Source of the DNA: Treponema sp. | Lineage (GTDB): Bacteria; Spirochaetota; Spirochaetia; Treponematales; Breznakiellaceae | Direction: 5' to 3' | DNA: 7,360 bases | NCBI GenBank assembly: GCA_031259345.1 | Contig: JAIRLQ010000024.1 | Coordinates: 1-7,360 of the forward strand | Part shown: positions 5,339 through 7,360 of the stretch, in pieces | Numbering within the stretch: position 1 is the stretch's first letter | Layout: each line of letters opens with the position of its first letter | Notes under the pieces: generated by a model | Seen by the model: the letters and a program-made list of their open reading frames with translations, nothing else | Databases searched by the model: none | What the model was told of the DNA's origin: nothing | Position numbers and translations under genes: made by a program

Positions 5339-6232
5339 ATGCGTATATTTGTTACAGGCAGCACGGGATTTATTGGGTCCGCTGTAGTTCGTGAATTATT
5401 GGACGCGGGTCATACGGTTATCGGCCTTGCCCGTTCCAAATCATCGGCGCAATTACTGGAAAAGATGGGAGCGGCGGTACAAGAGGGTTCCCTTGAAGAT
5501 GTTGACAGTTTAAAACGCGGAGCCGATTCCGCTGATGCCGTCATTCATATCGCGTTCGCACATAATTTATCAGACTTTGACGCAGGCGCTGAAACAGACA
5601 GGCGGGCAATAGAGACAATCGGGGAAACACTGGCAGGATCGCATCGTCCTTTTGTGGTAACATCGGGCGTCCCTGTGGGAACACCCGGGCAAGTAGTAAC
5701 TGAGAATACCGGCTTTGATCCGATTGGGCCCCATCGTTTATCTGAAACGGCGGCGCTTCCCTACGCGAAACGCGATGTGCTTGTATCCGTTGTCCGTCCT
5801 TCCCGCCTGGTGCATGGCGAAGGCGATATGCACGCCTTTGTTCCCCTGTTTATTGACATTGCCCGAAAGAAAGGAGTTTCCGCTTATATTGGAGACGGCT
5901 CAAACCGTTGTCATGCCGTACACCGGTTGGACGTAGCGAATCTTTTTTGTCTGGCTGTGGAAAGAGCAACGGCCGGTTCCCGTTATCAGGCGGTTGATGA
6001 CGGGGAAATAACGTTTCGTGAAATCGCCGAAGCAATAGGCAAACGGTTACATATTCCCGTTGTTTCTATTTCCCCGGAAGAAGCCATGAACCATTTTGGT
6101 TTTCTGGGACTAATCGCGGGAACGGACAATCCCGCCTCAAGTGAAATAACCCGGAAAACGCTTGGCTGGCATCCGGCACACCCCTCGCTTTTACAGGATT
6201 TAGAGGCGGATTTTTATTTTACGTTCAGTTAG
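5339..6232 (+). CDS. Atypical SDR, NAD-dependent epimerase/dehydratase-like protein
   Basis: The 297-residue product has the extended-SDR Rossmann fold. The dinucleotide-binding loop TGSTGFIG is at residues 6-13, a serine in VVTSG at 106-110, and the RPSRLVHGEGD segment at 153-163 is followed by HRLDVANLF (195-203), as in epimerase-like SDRs. The usual catalytic YxxxK is not seen; the equivalent region reads HRLSETAAL (132-140). This fits the atypical SDR subgroups that keep the NAD(P) site but lack the standard active site, so the reaction is uncertain. The ATG at 5339 was chosen because an AAGGAG ribosome binding site stands just upstream and the Rossmann motif starts at once. An in-frame ATG at 5279 would lie within the attC-like repeat and add 20 non-conserved residues. 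Confidence 0.88.
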   Translation: MRIFVTGSTGFIGSAVVRELLDAGHTVIGLARSKSSAQLLEKMGAAVQEGSLEDVDSLKRGADSADAVIHIAFAHNLSDFDAGAETDRRAIETIGETLAGSHRPFVVTSGVPVGTPGQVVTENTGFDPIGPHRLSETAALPYAKRDVLVSVVRPSRLVHGEGDMHAFVPLFIDIARKKGVSAYIGDGSNRCHAVHRLDVANLFCLAVERATAGSRYQAVDDGEITFREIAEAIGKRLHIPVVSISPEEAMNHFGFLGLIAGTDNPASSEITRKTLGWHPAHPSLLQDLEADFYFTFS

Positions 6233-6270
6233 TAGAGGCTGTTCCAAAACTTCAGTTTTTGGAACAAGCC
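6233..6270 (+). repeat. Hairpin repeat directly after the SDR gene
   Basis: GGCT+GTTCCAAAAC (6237-6250) pairs with GTTTTTGGAAC+AAGCC (6255-6270) through about 14 base pairs with two single-base bulges and a four-base loop. The first part, TAGAGGCTGTTCCAAAACT, closely matches the minus-strand motif at 468-486. No U-tract follows, so intrinsic termination is doubtful. It lies between two co-oriented genes and may be a repeat insertion or an RNA-processing hairpin. Confidence 0.55.
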
Positions 6271-6302
6271 CAATCAGGAAAACGTTATGGAGGGTTATAA
6301 CC

Positions 6303-6641
6303 ATGAAGTTTAAAATCGATCTTGGCCGCGACGGCGACCCAAACGGTGACCCGGCTTCAGTGTGGATCATTCTGGAAAATGGCACACTGCATATCGAAGT
6401 TGAAGACTACAAGGAATCTTGGTGCGATCTTGACATAGCCAACACCCAAAAGTTTTTTAAAACTTTGGGCATTGACGATAAAAATGCCATTGAAATCGAA
6501 GAAACATTAAAACAAAACTTTATGCAATCACCTGTACTTAAAAACTTTATGGTTTTAGACAAGTTCAGAACCATCTGCGATGCCAATAATATTCAGTACA
6601 CAATGAATTCGTGGCTCAGCGGATGGGATATGGAATTATAG
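6303..6641 (+). CDS. Hypothetical protein, 112 residues
   Basis: I do not recognise this protein. It is small, acidic and soluble-looking, with no signal peptide, membrane segment or cysteine pair. It starts MKFKIDLGRDGDPNGDPASVW and is predicted to run as strand-rich N-terminal half, then two helices (about residues 47-75 and 80-95), ending in SWLSGWDMEL. A GGAGGG ribosome binding site lies 8 bp before the ATG, which supports expression. It is separated from the SDR gene by the hairpin repeat. Composition is poorer in G+C than the outer genes. Its size and acidity resemble immunity or antitoxin proteins, but no toxin gene is next to it, so this is only a guess. Confidence 0.7.
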   Translation: MKFKIDLGRDGDPNGDPASVWIILENGTLHIEVEDYKESWCDLDIANTQKFFKTLGIDDKNAIEIEETLKQNFMQSPVLKNFMVLDKFRTICDANNIQYTMNSWLSGWDMEL

Positions 6642-6650
6642 CAGAGCTTT

Positions 6651-6695
6651 CTGACGGGCGAATACCCCGGAATGTTCGTTTTGGGGGCCTGTCAG
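6651..6695. terminator. Stem-loop between convergent genes, possible terminator
   Basis: CTGACGGGC (6651-6659) pairs with GCCTGTCAG (6687-6695) as a 9-bp stem with one G-U pair. Inside the loop CCCC (6665-6668) can pair with GGGG (6683-6686). It lies in the short gap between the 112-residue gene and the convergent gene ending at 6704. On the plus strand only a short TTTT follows, and none on the minus strand, so terminator function is uncertain. Confidence 0.35.
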
Positions 6696-6703
6696 CAGTT
6701 TTG

Positions 6704-7360
6704 TCAAAACGCGTTAAAAATTCCATTGCCCAGGGTTTGGGCAAAATCCGTCCTGTCTTTGCCGGAAAGAGAGGGCAGGGCGATGTCGCCCCGGAATACC
6801 GTTATCCCCCGGCCATTGTCGAAAAGCGTGCAGAGTATTTTTTCGTCCTCATTCCGGGCCTCAAAGCTTAGAACGTACCTGTTCCCTAGATCGGGAGTGT
6901 CCTCTATGCCGGCGGAGCGGGCGGCCTTACGCAGGGCCCTTTCGGTTTTGGAGCCGGCCCCTGTGATCCGAAGCAGCGCCGGAAGGCGTATTCCGTTCTG
7001 GCGCAGGGCGCCGCGGTTAAGGGCAAACAGCCGCTCCGCGGCATCGCGCCTTTCCCTTCCCGGCCCGCTTTTGGCCAGTTCAACAAACGCGCCGGCAATC
7101 ATGTCCCGTTCCCAAAGGGGATTAAAGCCCCCAAGGCTTCCGGCGGCAAGATCCCGTTTACGAAGCAGGATCCCTTCTTCAAGAGCATAAGAAGGGCCCG
7201 CCTCTGGGATAAGAGCTTCTTCATAATTTCTTGCCATTTGCAAATAAAACAGCCCCCGGCGGGGATATGCTTTAAAGGCATTGTAGTAATGGGCCAGGGC
7301 ATCCGGATGAGTTTCGCTCGATACGCCGCCGGATTTTCCGTAGGCTTCAGCCGCAAGCAG
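6704..7360 (-). CDS. Partial unrecognised protein (C-terminal 218 residues), possibly helical-repeat
   Basis: The frame is open from the right edge to the TGA at 6704-6706, so the start lies outside the window; the TTG at 7243 and the ATG at 7237 are internal codons, not needed as starts. The first visible part (ALAHYYNAFKAYPRRGLFYLQMARNYEEAL) looks like TPR-type helical pairs. The middle is Arg- and Ala-rich and helical (RERRDAAERLFALNRGALRQ, ERALRKAARSAG). The last 60 residues form strands (RYVLSFEARNEDEKILCTLF) and end in GNGIFNAF. I do not recognise a family. Composition matches the G+C-rich core genes, which marks the return to ordinary chromosome after the accessory block. It converges with the 112-residue gene. 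Confidence 0.75.
   Translation of the reverse strand: MLAAEAYGKSGGVSSETHPDALAHYYNAFKAYPRRGLFYLQMARNYEEALIPEAGPSYALEEGILLRKRDLAAGSLGGFNPLWERDMIAGAFVELAKSGPGRERRDAAERLFALNRGALRQNGIRLPALLRITGAGSKTERALRKAARSAGIEDTPDLGNRYVLSFEARNEDEKILCTLFDNGRGITVFRGDIALPSLSGKDRTDFAQTLGNGIFNAF

Noticed and set aside
6233..6270. Intrinsic terminator for the SDR gene
   Set aside because: The stem is good, but no U-tract follows it on the plus strand, so it is listed as a repeat instead.
6672..7190. Plus-strand frame of 172 codons opposite the right-edge gene
   Set aside because: It is low-complexity, Arg/Ser/Ala/Pro-rich, and lies antisense to a G+C-rich frame that is open to the window edge, which is typical of a shadow frame.

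Overview
The window looks like chromosomal DNA from a spirochaete of the Treponema group. The flanking genes appear to be about half G+C by eye, which would suit the termite-gut treponemes. The short peptide ILSQYEIDQLLAAI is the signature N-terminus of the flagellar switch protein FliM. The taxon is an inference; there is no rRNA or tRNA gene here to settle it.

Layout. Positions 1-483 hold little or no confident coding sequence. A possible gene start runs off the left edge on the minus strand, and a foldback element of about 290 bp (89-377) has two diverged arms of about 100 bp. A minus-strand zinc-ribbon NUDIX hydrolase (484-1023) diverges from a plus-strand hotdog-fold acyl-CoA thioesterase (1065-1466). 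Next comes a tight three-gene minus-strand operon, transcribed from about 4359 down to 1483: a THUMP-domain RNA guanine methyltransferase, a TetR-type regulator and D-alanine--D-alanine ligase. Gaps between these genes are only 18 and 15 bp.

The right half (4360-6641) looks like accessory DNA. It holds an A+T-rich gene for a NUMOD4/HNH-type nuclease whose first 20 residues copy the FliM CheY-binding peptide, then an attC-like imperfect inverted repeat that contains the gene's stop codon. After that come an atypical SDR (NAD-dependent epimerase-like) gene, a hairpin repeat, and a 112-residue orphan. From 6704 to the right edge a partial minus-strand gene encodes an unrecognised protein.

Two cross-cutting patterns stand out. 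(1) Four genes that open transcription units (left-edge candidate, NUDIX, thioesterase, methyltransferase) lack a Shine-Dalgarno sequence and have -35/-10 hexamers placed so that transcription would begin at the start codon, which implies leaderless mRNAs. The operon-internal and accessory genes have good ribosome binding sites. (2) A short motif, TAGAG..TGTTC.AAAACT, sits directly at the 3' end of two unrelated genes, suggesting a dispersed repeat.

The best candidates for something new are the FliM-peptide/HNH nuclease with its cassette-like boundary and the foldback element. All family calls are from reading motifs; no database search was possible.
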